Positions 1 to 6,323 of a stretch of DNA of 7,818 bases are shown piece after piece. The notes below the pieces were generated by a model. The model was not told the origin of the DNA, did no database searches, and saw only the letters and a list, made by a program, of their open reading frames with translations. Positions within the stretch are counted from its first letter, which is position 1; each line of letters opens with the position of its first letter. The position numbers and the translations under genes were made by a program. Location of the stretch: positions 1 to 7,818 of the forward strand of contig SIAZ01000170.1 in the NCBI GenBank assembly GCA_009695405.1, given 5' to 3'. The stretch comes from Pedosphaera sp. (GTDB taxonomy: Bacteria; Verrucomicrobiota; Verrucomicrobiia; Limisphaerales; UBA9464).

Positions 1-91
1 GCTCCTCAATCCATCTCCGTAACCACTCCACTTCCTCAGATCCCATCCGTCGCCCTTGCAATACTAGTTCTTTAAGCACGCCCTGCTTTAT

Positions 92-138
92 GAGCTCTTT
101 GCCACCGGTAGTCCAGCTCATTCACCGACAACTTGTGA
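92..138 (+). other. Degraded 5' coding remnant of the LTD protein gene
   Basis: In the frame of the downstream gene, bases 121-135 read FTDNL, followed by a TGA at 136-138 and then the ATG at 139. A 'tryptophan/tyrosine, leucine-threonine-aspartate' turn is usual in LTD domains about 15-20 residues before the 'PAGGFLVLDE' strand, and here PGGGFLVLDE follows at the right distance. In a different frame, bases 92-112 read ELFATGS, which resembles the 'ELYNTGS' strand that precedes this turn. This suggests coding sequence upstream of the first ATG, broken by a stop and at least one shift. The match is short, so confidence is low. Nothing else was recognised in positions 1-91, where all three forward frames contain stops or unfamiliar sequence. 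Confidence 0.3.
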
Positions 139-2300
139 ATGCACCGCCTCGGCACCCAAATTCCCGGTGGAGGCTTTTTAGTGCTGGATGAACGTCAGTT
201 TGGCAGGGCTCAATCCGGCACTAATGGTTTCCAACTCAGCTCGCACGGCGACGAAATCTATCTATTTTCGGCTGATGCTTCCGACCGACTGACAGGCTTC
301 GCCGCCGGCTTTGCATTTGGTGCGTCGGCAAATGGCGTCAGCTTGGGGCGTCATACGAATTCGATCGGTGAAATCTCTTGGCCAGCACAACCGTTTACCA
401 CCCTCGGATTAGCGAATGTGGGTCCCAAAATCCCAGCGGTTGTCTTCAATGAAATTCTCTTTAACCCCTTGCCCGGTGAACCTGAATTTATCGAACTCAG
501 AAATACAACCGACCTCGAAATACCCCTGTTTGATCCTCTTTTTCCTACTAATACTTGGAGAATTCTCGGGACTGACTTTCGCTTTCCAAGCGGAGTTATT
601 CTGCCTCCCCACGGTCTTGTTCTAATTACCTCAGCACAACCAGAAGCGGCTCGTCTCCGCTTTAGTCTTCCTCAAACCACTGCCCTTTTTGGCCCAATGG
701 AAGGAGCTTTGGCAAATGAAGGAGAGCAACTAGAACTTCAACGCCCCGATTTACCCGATACCCTCACTAATGCCTTCGGTGTGGTAACTTCATTTATTCC
801 TAATATTACCGTCGATAGCGTCCGCTATCGAAGTCGACTTCCTTGGCCCATCGCCACGACAACGGTGGGAACCTCTCTTGAACGACGTTCCTCCTCTATT
901 TTTAGCGATGATCCAACAAGTTGGTTCGCCAGTTTAGGTGATTCAACACCCGGAACACCGCCCAATGGCAATCGCCCCCCTCGCATTACTATAACCCCGC
1001 TGCAACCCTTTGTTGCTTCCTCTTTTCCAACTAAGGTCCGACTCTCAGCCATCGTCACCGATGACGGTGAACCCGGTCCTGTTTCTACACTTTGGTCCCG
1101 TGTATCGGGTTCCAGCCTAACCGAAATAATCACCCCATCCAAAACCGATACAGAGGTCTCCCTGCCCGGCATCGGCACTTGGGTTTTTAAACTCACCGCC
1201 ACCGATGGTGACCGCAGTGTCAGCGAAGAAATAACCGTCCAAGTCCCCCGGCCTCTTCCGGGGCAAATTACCCTGCTGCCTGCACTCGGTAATTGGCGTT
1301 ATTTGGATAGCGGCGCGGCCCCTTCCTCCGACTGGATCACTCTCGGATTTAGCGATACTTCGTGGAAATCGAGTGCGACTGAATTCGGTTATGGAGACGG
1401 CGATGAAGCCACTGTCCTGTCCTTTGGTAGCGATGCGAATGCCAAACGGATCACTTATTATTTCCGACGCGACTTCGCTCTCAGTGGGACGACGGGACTT
1501 GTGGAAGCCGCCTTGGGGCTTGTCCGCGACGACGGGGCAGTGGTCTATCTCAACGGAAAGGTTGTCTCGCGCCAAAACTTGCCTGAAGGAGATATCGGCC
1601 CCAATACGCTCGCGGTAACGGCGGTCGGCGGCGCCGATGAAACCACCTTCTTCGAATCGCCACTGGTCGCTACCGGTTTTCGAGAGGGTCGCAATGTAGT
1701 TGCTGTCGAAATTCACCAAAGCTCCCCTTCTAGTTCGGATATTAGTTTTAATCTAACTTTGTCTGGTCGGTATGAAACGACCAATCAACCCCCTTCTATT
1801 ACCGCTCTGCTCGAATCACTGAATGTCTCTAACACACAGGCGGCTCTTCTGCGGGTTGTGATTGCGGATGATGGCTTACCGACAGATCCCGGGGTGCCTG
1901 TCGTTCACTGGGACCGTCTCTCTGGACCAGGATCTGTCGTGTTTAGCGCGACCAATCAAATGAGTACCAGCGCACTCTTCGATACCCCGGCACCCATCTC
2001 CTGCGAGCCACAATTTCCGACGGTCAATTTACCCGTTCAGATAACCTAACTGTCGTGGTCGCTTCAGGCGCAGTTGTTACTCCGGTACTTGCCCTCGTTC
2101 CAAACGGGACAGGATTAGACTTAGTTTTCGAAACAGCACCAAACCAATCCTACACCCTGCGTCAACGATACGATCTCATCGCTGGAGAGTGGCAAACCCT
2201 CCGCACTATTCCTGCAGGAAACGGCGGTGAAACAATCCGGATCGGGGTCACACCCGATTCAACATCTGCCTTTTTCCAAGCGATTTCCCCAGCGCGCTAA
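139..2300 (+). pseudogene. Secreted LTD / Ig-like multidomain protein, frameshifted and 5'-truncated
   Basis: The first frame encodes 636 residues (139-2049). Residues 8-85 are the second half of one LTD domain (PGGGFLVLDE, then SSHGDEIYLFSAD and ASANGVSLGR). Residues 98-275 begin a second LTD domain (VVFNEILFNP, then EPEFIELRN). Residues 278-370 form a PKD/Ig-like domain starting NRPPRI, residues 378-545 a jellyroll-like domain (DDGAVVYLNGK and REGRNVVAVEIHQ), and residues 549 onward a second PKD-like domain starting NQPPSI. At about 1988 the protein sense jumps frame. Reading from 1989 gives GTHLLRATISDGQF and then NLTVVVA, the expected end of the PKD domain, and continues to TAA at 2298-2300 through a C-terminal β-sandwich (NQSYTLRQRYDL and AFFQAISPAR) typical of verrucomicrobial surface proteins. 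Joined, the product is about 720 residues. No signal peptide is present because the N-terminus is missing. Such proteins are extracellular, often with CotH modules; no specific function can be assigned. The frameshift may be a sequencing error. Confidence 0.8.
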
Positions 2301-2315
2301 AAGAGCTACTGCTCT
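2298..2315 (-). terminator. Possible weak terminator between convergent genes
   Basis: Bases 2302-2306 (AGAGC) and 2311-2315 (GCTCT) form a perfect 5-bp stem with a 4-base loop. Read on the minus strand, the stem runs into a short T tract (2302-2299). It lies 15-28 bases beyond the sulfur-carrier stop codon and immediately after the LTD stop codon, the expected place for a terminator of the minus-strand operon. The stem is short and the T tract only four bases, so this is a weak candidate. Confidence 0.35.
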
Positions 2316-2329
2316 GCCGACAGGACTCA

Positions 2330-2605
2330 TTATCCCCCGGCAAATGCCGGAATGATGGTCACTGCATCTCCGCCCCGTATGACAGTCTGTTCTCCCTGAA
2401 GAAAACGGACGTCCTGCTCATTTACAAAAACTAATACAGAGCCTCAAAGTCGGCCATTGACATCGCACAGACGCTCGCGAATACCGTTAAAACGTTGATG
2501 CAATTGATTAAAAATCTCTCCCAAGGTCCCTGGGAACACTTGCAATGTCGAATCTCCACCGCAAAGAGGTTGCAGCGTTGGTGGGATAGAAATGAGGGCA
2601 AACAT
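2330..2605 (-). pseudogene. CysO/MoaD/ThiS-type ubiquitin-like sulfur carrier with one in-frame TGA
   Basis: The reading starts at ATG 2605-2603 and gives MFALISIPPTLQPL, then GTLGEIFNQL, GIRERLCDVNGRL, a TGA at 2446-2444 (codon 54), then GSVLVFVNEQDVRF, GGDAVTIIPAFAGG and TAA at 2332-2330. Without the stop it would be 91 residues, normal for this family. The C-terminal Gly-Gly is where such proteins are adenylated and then converted to a thiocarboxylate that donates sulfur. From memory, it resembles mycobacterial CysO along its whole length (SIPTIL start, GISERLMD, VNDEDVRF, GDSVTILPAVAGG) more than molybdopterin MoaD or thiazole ThiS. It begins 26 bases after the upstream enzyme gene and has its own good Shine-Dalgarno, so the two are surely co-transcribed. 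Family members usually have a basic residue at the TGA position; CGA to TGA is a single transition. It is either a real nonsense mutation or an error. No activating E1-like enzyme is in the window. Confidence 0.75.
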
Positions 2606-2610
2606 AACAG

Positions 2611-2615
2611 CCTTT
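2611..2615 (-). promoter_or_regulatory. Shine-Dalgarno of the sulfur-carrier gene
   Basis: AAAGG (2615-2611) lies five bases before ATG 2605-2603. It fixes the start of the small gene. It is the only clear Shine-Dalgarno in front of a gene in this window. Confidence 0.55.
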
Positions 2616-2631
2616 AAATGACTCCGACTCC

Positions 2632-3894
2632 TTAGTCTCGGATTAATTCCGGTTTGTCTGAAGCCATAAGACTCTCAAATTCGCGAAGACTTGGCTTGAT
2701 CACCCGCGATTCACCACAGTGCCCCGTCATCGCTTCGAGTGTTTTTAATCCATTGCCAGTGATGCAAAGGACAGCACTCGAATCCGCCCTTATCTTTCCT
2801 TGGGCAATCAATTTCTTGGCCACACCAACGGTCACCCCGCCGGCTGTCTCGGCAAAAATCCCCTCGGTCTCTGCCAACAAACGAATGCCTTCACGAATTT
2901 CATCATCAGTCACATCCTCGCCGTGTCCCCCCGTTTCTTTCATCACTTTGAGAGCGTAAAAACCATCGGCTGGGGTCCCGATCGCTAAGGATTTAGCAAT
3001 GGTGTTAGGCTTCACCGGCTTGAAGAAATCGAGCCCTGCCTTTTGAGCCGTGGTGATGGGAGAACAACCCGTCGCTTGAGCTCCGTGGATCTTCCACGGG
3101 GTGGCTTCTGTAAGACCTAATTTGGAAAATTCTTGGTAGCTCTTATGAATCTTGGTCAGCAAAGAACCTGAGGCCATACAGACCACGGTGTGCTCCGGAA
3201 TACGCCAACCCAATTGCTCCTGAATCTCGAAGCCCATCGACTTAGATCCCTCAGCGTAATACGGTCGCAAATTCACATTCACAAAGGCCCATCCGTATTT
3301 GCCAGCCATCTCCGCACAGAGACGATTCACCTCGTCGTAATGACCTCGAATGCCAACAACATTCGCCCCGTATATCAGCGAATTGATCACCTTACCTTGC
3401 TCTAAGTCCGAGGGGATAAAAACATAACATTTTAACCCCGCTGAAGCCGCATTTGCGGCAACGGAATTAGCCAAGTTACCTGTAGACGCACAGGCAACAG
3501 TCTTGAAACCAAGTTCAACAGAACGACTGAGGGCGACGCTGACCACTCGGTCCTTAAAAGACAGTGTAGGATAATTGAGCGCGTCATTTTTGACCCATAA
3601 CTCGCGAATCCCTAAACAGCGTGCCAAGCGCTCGGCCTTGATCAAGGGCGTATAACCTACCTTCGCTCCAACCGTCGGTTCACCAGCAATGGGCAACAAT
3701 TCCCGATAACGCCACATCGTCTGCGGACGCGATAAAATCGTGGGGCGATTCAGAGTCTTACGGATTAACTCGTAATCATAAGCGACCTCAAGAGGTCCGA
3801 AATCGAACTCGCACACATGGGTCGCCTCTAGTGGATATTCGCGACCGCACTCACGGCACTTAAGTGCCCTCATGAATCCTTGGCTCTGGCTCAT
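2632..3894 (-). CDS. thrC: Threonine synthase family PLP enzyme, SAM-riboswitch controlled
   Basis: This 420-residue fold-type II PLP enzyme is full length for the family. Threonine synthase converts O-phosphohomoserine and water to threonine and phosphate in the cytoplasm. Visible landmarks are an N-terminal zinc-ribbon-like segment (CREC at 13-16, HVCEF at 26-30), the PLP lysine in LSFKDR (K114), STGN at 137-140, MASGSLLTKI at 240-249, GAQATGCSPI at 271-280, NTIAKSLAIG at 297-306 and CITGNGLKT at 377-385. The pattern is that of the cyanobacterial-type threonine synthase subfamily. An in-frame TAG two codons before the ATG at 3894 rules out an earlier start; Met8 is a possible alternative, and neither has a good Shine-Dalgarno. 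The gene follows a SAM-I riboswitch and precedes a CysO-like sulfur carrier by 26 bases. That context suggests a role in homocysteine/methionine supply, perhaps using a thiocarboxylate in place of water, but the sequence alone cannot distinguish this from ordinary threonine synthesis. Confidence 0.93.
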   Translation of the reverse strand: MSQSQGFMRALKCRECGREYPLEATHVCEFDFGPLEVAYDYELIRKTLNRPTILSRPQTMWRYRELLPIAGEPTVGAKVGYTPLIKAERLARCLGIRELWVKNDALNYPTLSFKDRVVSVALSRSVELGFKTVACASTGNLANSVAANAASAGLKCYVFIPSDLEQGKVINSLIYGANVVGIRGHYDEVNRLCAEMAGKYGWAFVNVNLRPYYAEGSKSMGFEIQEQLGWRIPEHTVVCMASGSLLTKIHKSYQEFSKLGLTEATPWKIHGAQATGCSPITTAQKAGLDFFKPVKPNTIAKSLAIGTPADGFYALKVMKETGGHGEDVTDDEIREGIRLLAETEGIFAETAGGVTVGVAKKLIAQGKIRADSSAVLCITGNGLKTLEAMTGHCGESRVIKPSLREFESLMASDKPELIRD

Positions 3895-3960
3895 AAACTA
3901 AATTCTGCCCGACGCTTTATGCGCCGATCACTCGCCAGAGAAGCATCGGTGGTCGGGGCA

Positions 3961-3991
3961 AATAAAAGCCCCTTCCAAAAATGAGAAGGGG
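3961..3991 (-). terminator. Intrinsic terminator of the SAM riboswitch expression platform
   Basis: On the minus strand CCCCTTC (3991-3985) and GAAGGGG (3975-3969) form a perfect 7-bp stem with a 9-base loop, followed by CTTTTATT (3968-3961). The 5' arm and loop contain CTTCTCAT (3988-3981), the exact reverse complement of ATGAGAAG (4018-4011), the 3' side of riboswitch helix P1. Terminator and antiterminator therefore exclude each other: with SAM bound, P1 is held and the terminator forms; without SAM the antiterminator forms and transcription proceeds. It ends 66 bases before the threonine synthase ATG. Confidence 0.88.
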
Positions 3992-4010
3992 TCCCTACAA
4001 CGAACCACCG

Positions 4011-4131
4011 CTTCTCATCTTCGCCAAAGCCCCAATGGCTTTGACCGGATTTGGCACCTAGTCGTAGAGTGGTCACTCCACCGGTTGCCGTGGCTTCATA
4101 GGGCCTTTCCCTCTGCCACTCTGGATGAGTG
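4011..4131 (-). promoter_or_regulatory. SAM-I (S-box) riboswitch aptamer
   Basis: The minus strand carries the conserved S-box core in order. Helix P1 pairs CTCATC (4129-4124) with GATGAG (4019-4014). Then come AGAGTGG, GAGGGAAAGGCCC (4113-4101), TATGAAGCC, and GGCAACC (4089-4083). A P3 hairpin is followed by the J3/4 strand GGTGCCAAATCC. A P4 hairpin pairs AAAGCC with GGCTTT, and GGCGAAGATGAG closes P1. GTGGC (4119-4115) pairs with GCCAC (4094-4090) in P2. This matches the family consensus (GAGGGA..GGCCC..UGAA.CC..GGCAACC) closely. Such aptamers bind S-adenosylmethionine and usually switch off methionine or SAM synthesis and transport genes. Here the controlled gene is the threonine-synthase-family enzyme with its sulfur carrier, an unusual target that bears on their function. 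Confidence 0.93.
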
Positions 4132-4156
4132 TTCCGGTTGTACGGAACGCAACCAA

Positions 4157-4186
4157 CTAAAACAGAAACCCTCCCCACTCTGTCAA
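4157..4186 (-). promoter_or_regulatory. Candidate sigma-70-type promoter of the SAM-regulated operon
   Basis: On the minus strand a perfect -35 TTGACA (4186-4181) is separated by 18 bases from TTTTAG (4162-4157), a poor -10 with 3 of 6 consensus bases. The expected start of transcription, near 4150, lies about 20 bases before riboswitch helix P1, as expected for an S-box leader. The -35 and the position are convincing; the -10 is not. Confidence 0.5.
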
Positions 4187-4349
4187 AGGGAAACTCAACG
4201 GATCTTCAGTGGATCAAAGATTTATTAATCAGTCCTAGCCGCAACCCCCCTCCAAATAGGGACGGGAAAAAACGCTAAAAAACAGCAATACTGAAGGATC
4301 CCATTGACGTCCCCACTCCATCGGGAATTGTCTCCAACAAGAACACTCT

Positions 4350-4757
4350 ATGATCCTACCCTCACAACCTCCGCCTCACTCTCCTAAGCAGGTCAAAAAT
4401 GTCCTCGGCTCCCCTTTGGAACCGTGCTGCTTCGCCCCCATGACCGGTTACTTTCGCGACGGTTACTGCCGCACCGATGCTACCGACGCCGGTCGCCATC
4501 TGGTTTGTGTCCAAGTGACCGCCGAATTTCTTGCTTTCAGTAGCGCTGTGGGTAATGACCTTTCTACGCCAAGACCCGAATTCGATTTCCCAGGCCTCAA
4601 ACCGAGCGATCGTTGGTGCCTTTGTGCCTTACGCTGGAAAGAAGCATTCGAAGCCGGTTGCGCTCCAACTCCCATCCTAGAAGCTTCTCACGAACGTCTC
4701 CTCGATTTTATCCCTCTGCACGCCCTAGAAAGTCATGTCCTCCCACCTGGTTCCTGA
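4350..4757 (+). CDS. DUF2237 family protein
   Basis: This protein of 135 residues belongs to the DUF2237 family of small, cysteine-rich, presumably cytoplasmic proteins of unknown function. Recognised family features are NVLGSPLEPC (17-26), MTGYFRDGYC (31-40), GRHLVC (48-53), VTAEFLAFS (56-64), GNDLSTPRPEF followed by PGLKPSDRWCLC (68-92), RWKEAFEAG (95-103) and EASHERLLDFIPLHAL (111-126). Conserved cysteines are at 26, 40, 53, 90 and 92. The first 15 residues are a variable proline-rich extension. The ATG at 4350 is the only methionine before the conserved region, which supports this start, although no Shine-Dalgarno is seen. Its 3' end overlaps the selO start by 23 bases in another frame, so the two are probably translated from one transcript and may be coupled. 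It is divergent from the SAM-regulated operon. Family assignment is secure; function is unknown. Confidence 0.9.
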   Translation: MILPSQPPPHSPKQVKNVLGSPLEPCCFAPMTGYFRDGYCRTDATDAGRHLVCVQVTAEFLAFSSAVGNDLSTPRPEFDFPGLKPSDRWCLCALRWKEAFEAGCAPTPILEASHERLLDFIPLHALESHVLPPGS

Positions 4758-6255
4758 ACCGTCTCCATTGGGTTGGAGTCTCGACCACTCCTACGCTCGG
4801 TTGCCAACTCAGTTCTACTCACGGGTGCAACCGACTCCGGTCGCAAAACCGCAACTCGTCCTCTTTAACAAAGCCCTAGCCTGCTCTCTCGGACTCGATG
4901 CCTCAACCCTCTCACTTCCGGAGTCGGCAGCACTGTTTGCCGGCAATCAGCTTCCCGCCGGGGCCGACCCTATCGCTCAAGCCTACGCAGGACATCAATT
5001 CGGCAACCTGACTCGACTCGGCGACGGTCGGGCTATTCTGCTTGGGGAACAAATGACCCCTTCGGGTGAACGTTGGGATATTCAACTCAAGGGACCTGGT
5101 CCAACACCCTACTCGCGACAGGGTGACGGCCGTGCTGCTCTAGGTCCTATGCTGCGCGAATACCTCATAAGCGAAGCCATGCAAGCACTCGGTATTCCCA
5201 CGACTAGAAGCCTCGCTGTGGTCTCTACTGGGGAACCTGTCTTTCGTCAAAAAACCCTCTCCGGCGCTGTCTTAACCCGTGTCGCTGCTAGCCATATTCG
5301 AGTCGGTTCCTTTGTCCTTTTTGCGGCACTCGATGATCGTGAATCACTACGGATTTTAACTGATTACACTCTCCAAAGGCACTTCCCTCACTTGGGTAAA
5401 ATAGAACCACATCAGGGGTTGAATGGAGACTCCACACCAAACCCCGTACTCGGTCTTCTCGAAGCGGTTATCGAAAGCCAATCCTTTCTGATCGCTCACT
5501 GGATGAGAGTGGGATTTGTTCACGGTGTGATGAATACCGATAACATGGCCCTTTCTGGCGAAACCATCGACTACGGACCATGTGCCTTCATCGACACTTA
5601 CGATCCCGACGCAGTGTTCAGTTCTATTGATCACCAAGGGCGTTATGCTTTCGGAAATCAACCGCAAATCGCTGCTTGGAATCTAGCCCGCTTTGCTGAG
5701 GCACTCTTGCCTCTTCTTCATCCAGAACCCGATCAGGCGCTGGCCTTGGCTCGCCGTACTCTCGATACTTTTCCTCTTCGGTTTGAACAGCATAAACTGA
5801 CCCTGATGCGGGCTAAACTAGGGCTCTTCACCGAAGCCCCTAGCCACAGTAACCTGATCGATGATCTCCTTCACTGGATGCAATCCACCCGCGCTGATTT
5901 TACCCATACTTTCCGTACTTTGGATCCGAGACTTTTAGCAAACGGTTCCGCTCCAAACTTGGCCGACCCCGTCTTTCTTGCTTGGCATCAGCGCTGGACC
6001 GTTGCGCTGGCTAATCAACCCCAAACGAGTCACGCCGTTGAAGCACGTATGCGCGCTAACAATCCAGCAGTCATACCTCGGAATTATCAGGTGGAACTGG
6101 CCCTCGCCGACGCCACGCTTCACAGTGATTTAACTCGCTTTAATCGACTCCTCGCCGCTGTCACTCGCCCTTACGAGGAATCCAATCAACCACAAGAATT
6201 TATCAATCCACCCCCACCAGGCACACCTCATTGCCCAACATTCTGCGGGACTTAA
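4735..6255 (+). CDS. selO: Protein adenylyltransferase SelO (YdiU/UPF0061 family)
   Basis: SelO is a pseudokinase that transfers AMP from ATP to serine, threonine or tyrosine of proteins and is linked to the oxidative stress response. This 506-residue copy is complete, slightly longer than the usual 480-490. Landmarks are SYARLPTQFY (19-28), YAGHQFG (84-90), RLGDGRAILLGE (94-105), LKGPGPTPYSRQGDGRA (118-134, containing the nucleotide-binding lysine K119), RVAASHIRVGSF (182-193), HGVMNTDNM (263-271, catalytic and metal region), DYGPCAFID (279-287, the metal-binding DYG) and DHQGRYAFGNQP (299-310). The C-terminus FCGT has a cysteine near the end, as in many bacterial SelO proteins; there is no selenocysteine codon. 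The ATG at 4735 lies inside the end of the DUF2237 gene and is followed by 18 residues before the conserved domain. Only a weak AGAAAG sequence precedes it, so translation may be coupled. All expected active-site segments are present, so it is probably active. Confidence 0.95.
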   Translation: MSSHLVPEPSPLGWSLDHSYARLPTQFYSRVQPTPVAKPQLVLFNKALACSLGLDASTLSLPESAALFAGNQLPAGADPIAQAYAGHQFGNLTRLGDGRAILLGEQMTPSGERWDIQLKGPGPTPYSRQGDGRAALGPMLREYLISEAMQALGIPTTRSLAVVSTGEPVFRQKTLSGAVLTRVAASHIRVGSFVLFAALDDRESLRILTDYTLQRHFPHLGKIEPHQGLNGDSTPNPVLGLLEAVIESQSFLIAHWMRVGFVHGVMNTDNMALSGETIDYGPCAFIDTYDPDAVFSSIDHQGRYAFGNQPQIAAWNLARFAEALLPLLHPEPDQALALARRTLDTFPLRFEQHKLTLMRAKLGLFTEAPSHSNLIDDLLHWMQSTRADFTHTFRTLDPRLLANGSAPNLADPVFLAWHQRWTVALANQPQTSHAVEARMRANNPAVIPRNYQVELALADATLHSDLTRFNRLLAAVTRPYEESNQPQEFINPPPPGTPHCPTFCGT

Positions 6256-6323
6256 CATTTCTTTTCTTCTCAAAGTGCCCCCCTGTCACCTGACCTTACC
6301 TCGACCTCACTGACTCCCAACCC

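Noticed and set aside
1117..1719. A 200-codon minus-strand open frame
   Set aside because: It is fully antisense to the jellyroll-like domain of the LTD protein, whose plus-strand translation is clearly family-like.
2337..2350. Perfect hairpin CCGGC-AAAT-GCCGG
   Set aside because: It lies in the last codons of the sulfur-carrier gene, encoding Pro-Ala-Phe-Ala-Gly, and has no T tract on either side; probably a coding coincidence.
2444..2446. Reading the TGA in the sulfur carrier as selenocysteine or a reassigned codon
   Set aside because: The family has no conserved Cys at this position, no selenocysteine element was seen, tryptophan is encoded by TGG in the intact genes, and TGA closes the DUF2237 gene.
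3891..4178. A 95-codon minus-strand open frame directly before threonine synthase
   Set aside because: It runs through the riboswitch aptamer and terminator. Conservation there is RNA-like, the translation resembles no protein, and its ATG lies upstream of the predicted transcription start.
4304..4331. Possible plus-strand promoter for DUF2237 (TTGACG, 16 bases, AATTGT)
   Set aside because: The -35 is fair but the -10 matches only 3 of 6 bases and would leave a leader of about 13 bases without a Shine-Dalgarno; chance level.
4613..4879. An 88-codon plus-strand open frame across the DUF2237/selO junction
   Set aside because: The other two plus frames hold recognised proteins here; this one is a shadow rich in Ser, Arg and Pro.
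6237..6255. Selenocysteine at the SelO C-terminus, as in eukaryotic SelO
   Set aside because: The gene ends TGC GGG ACT TAA, giving Cys-Gly-Thr and a normal stop.
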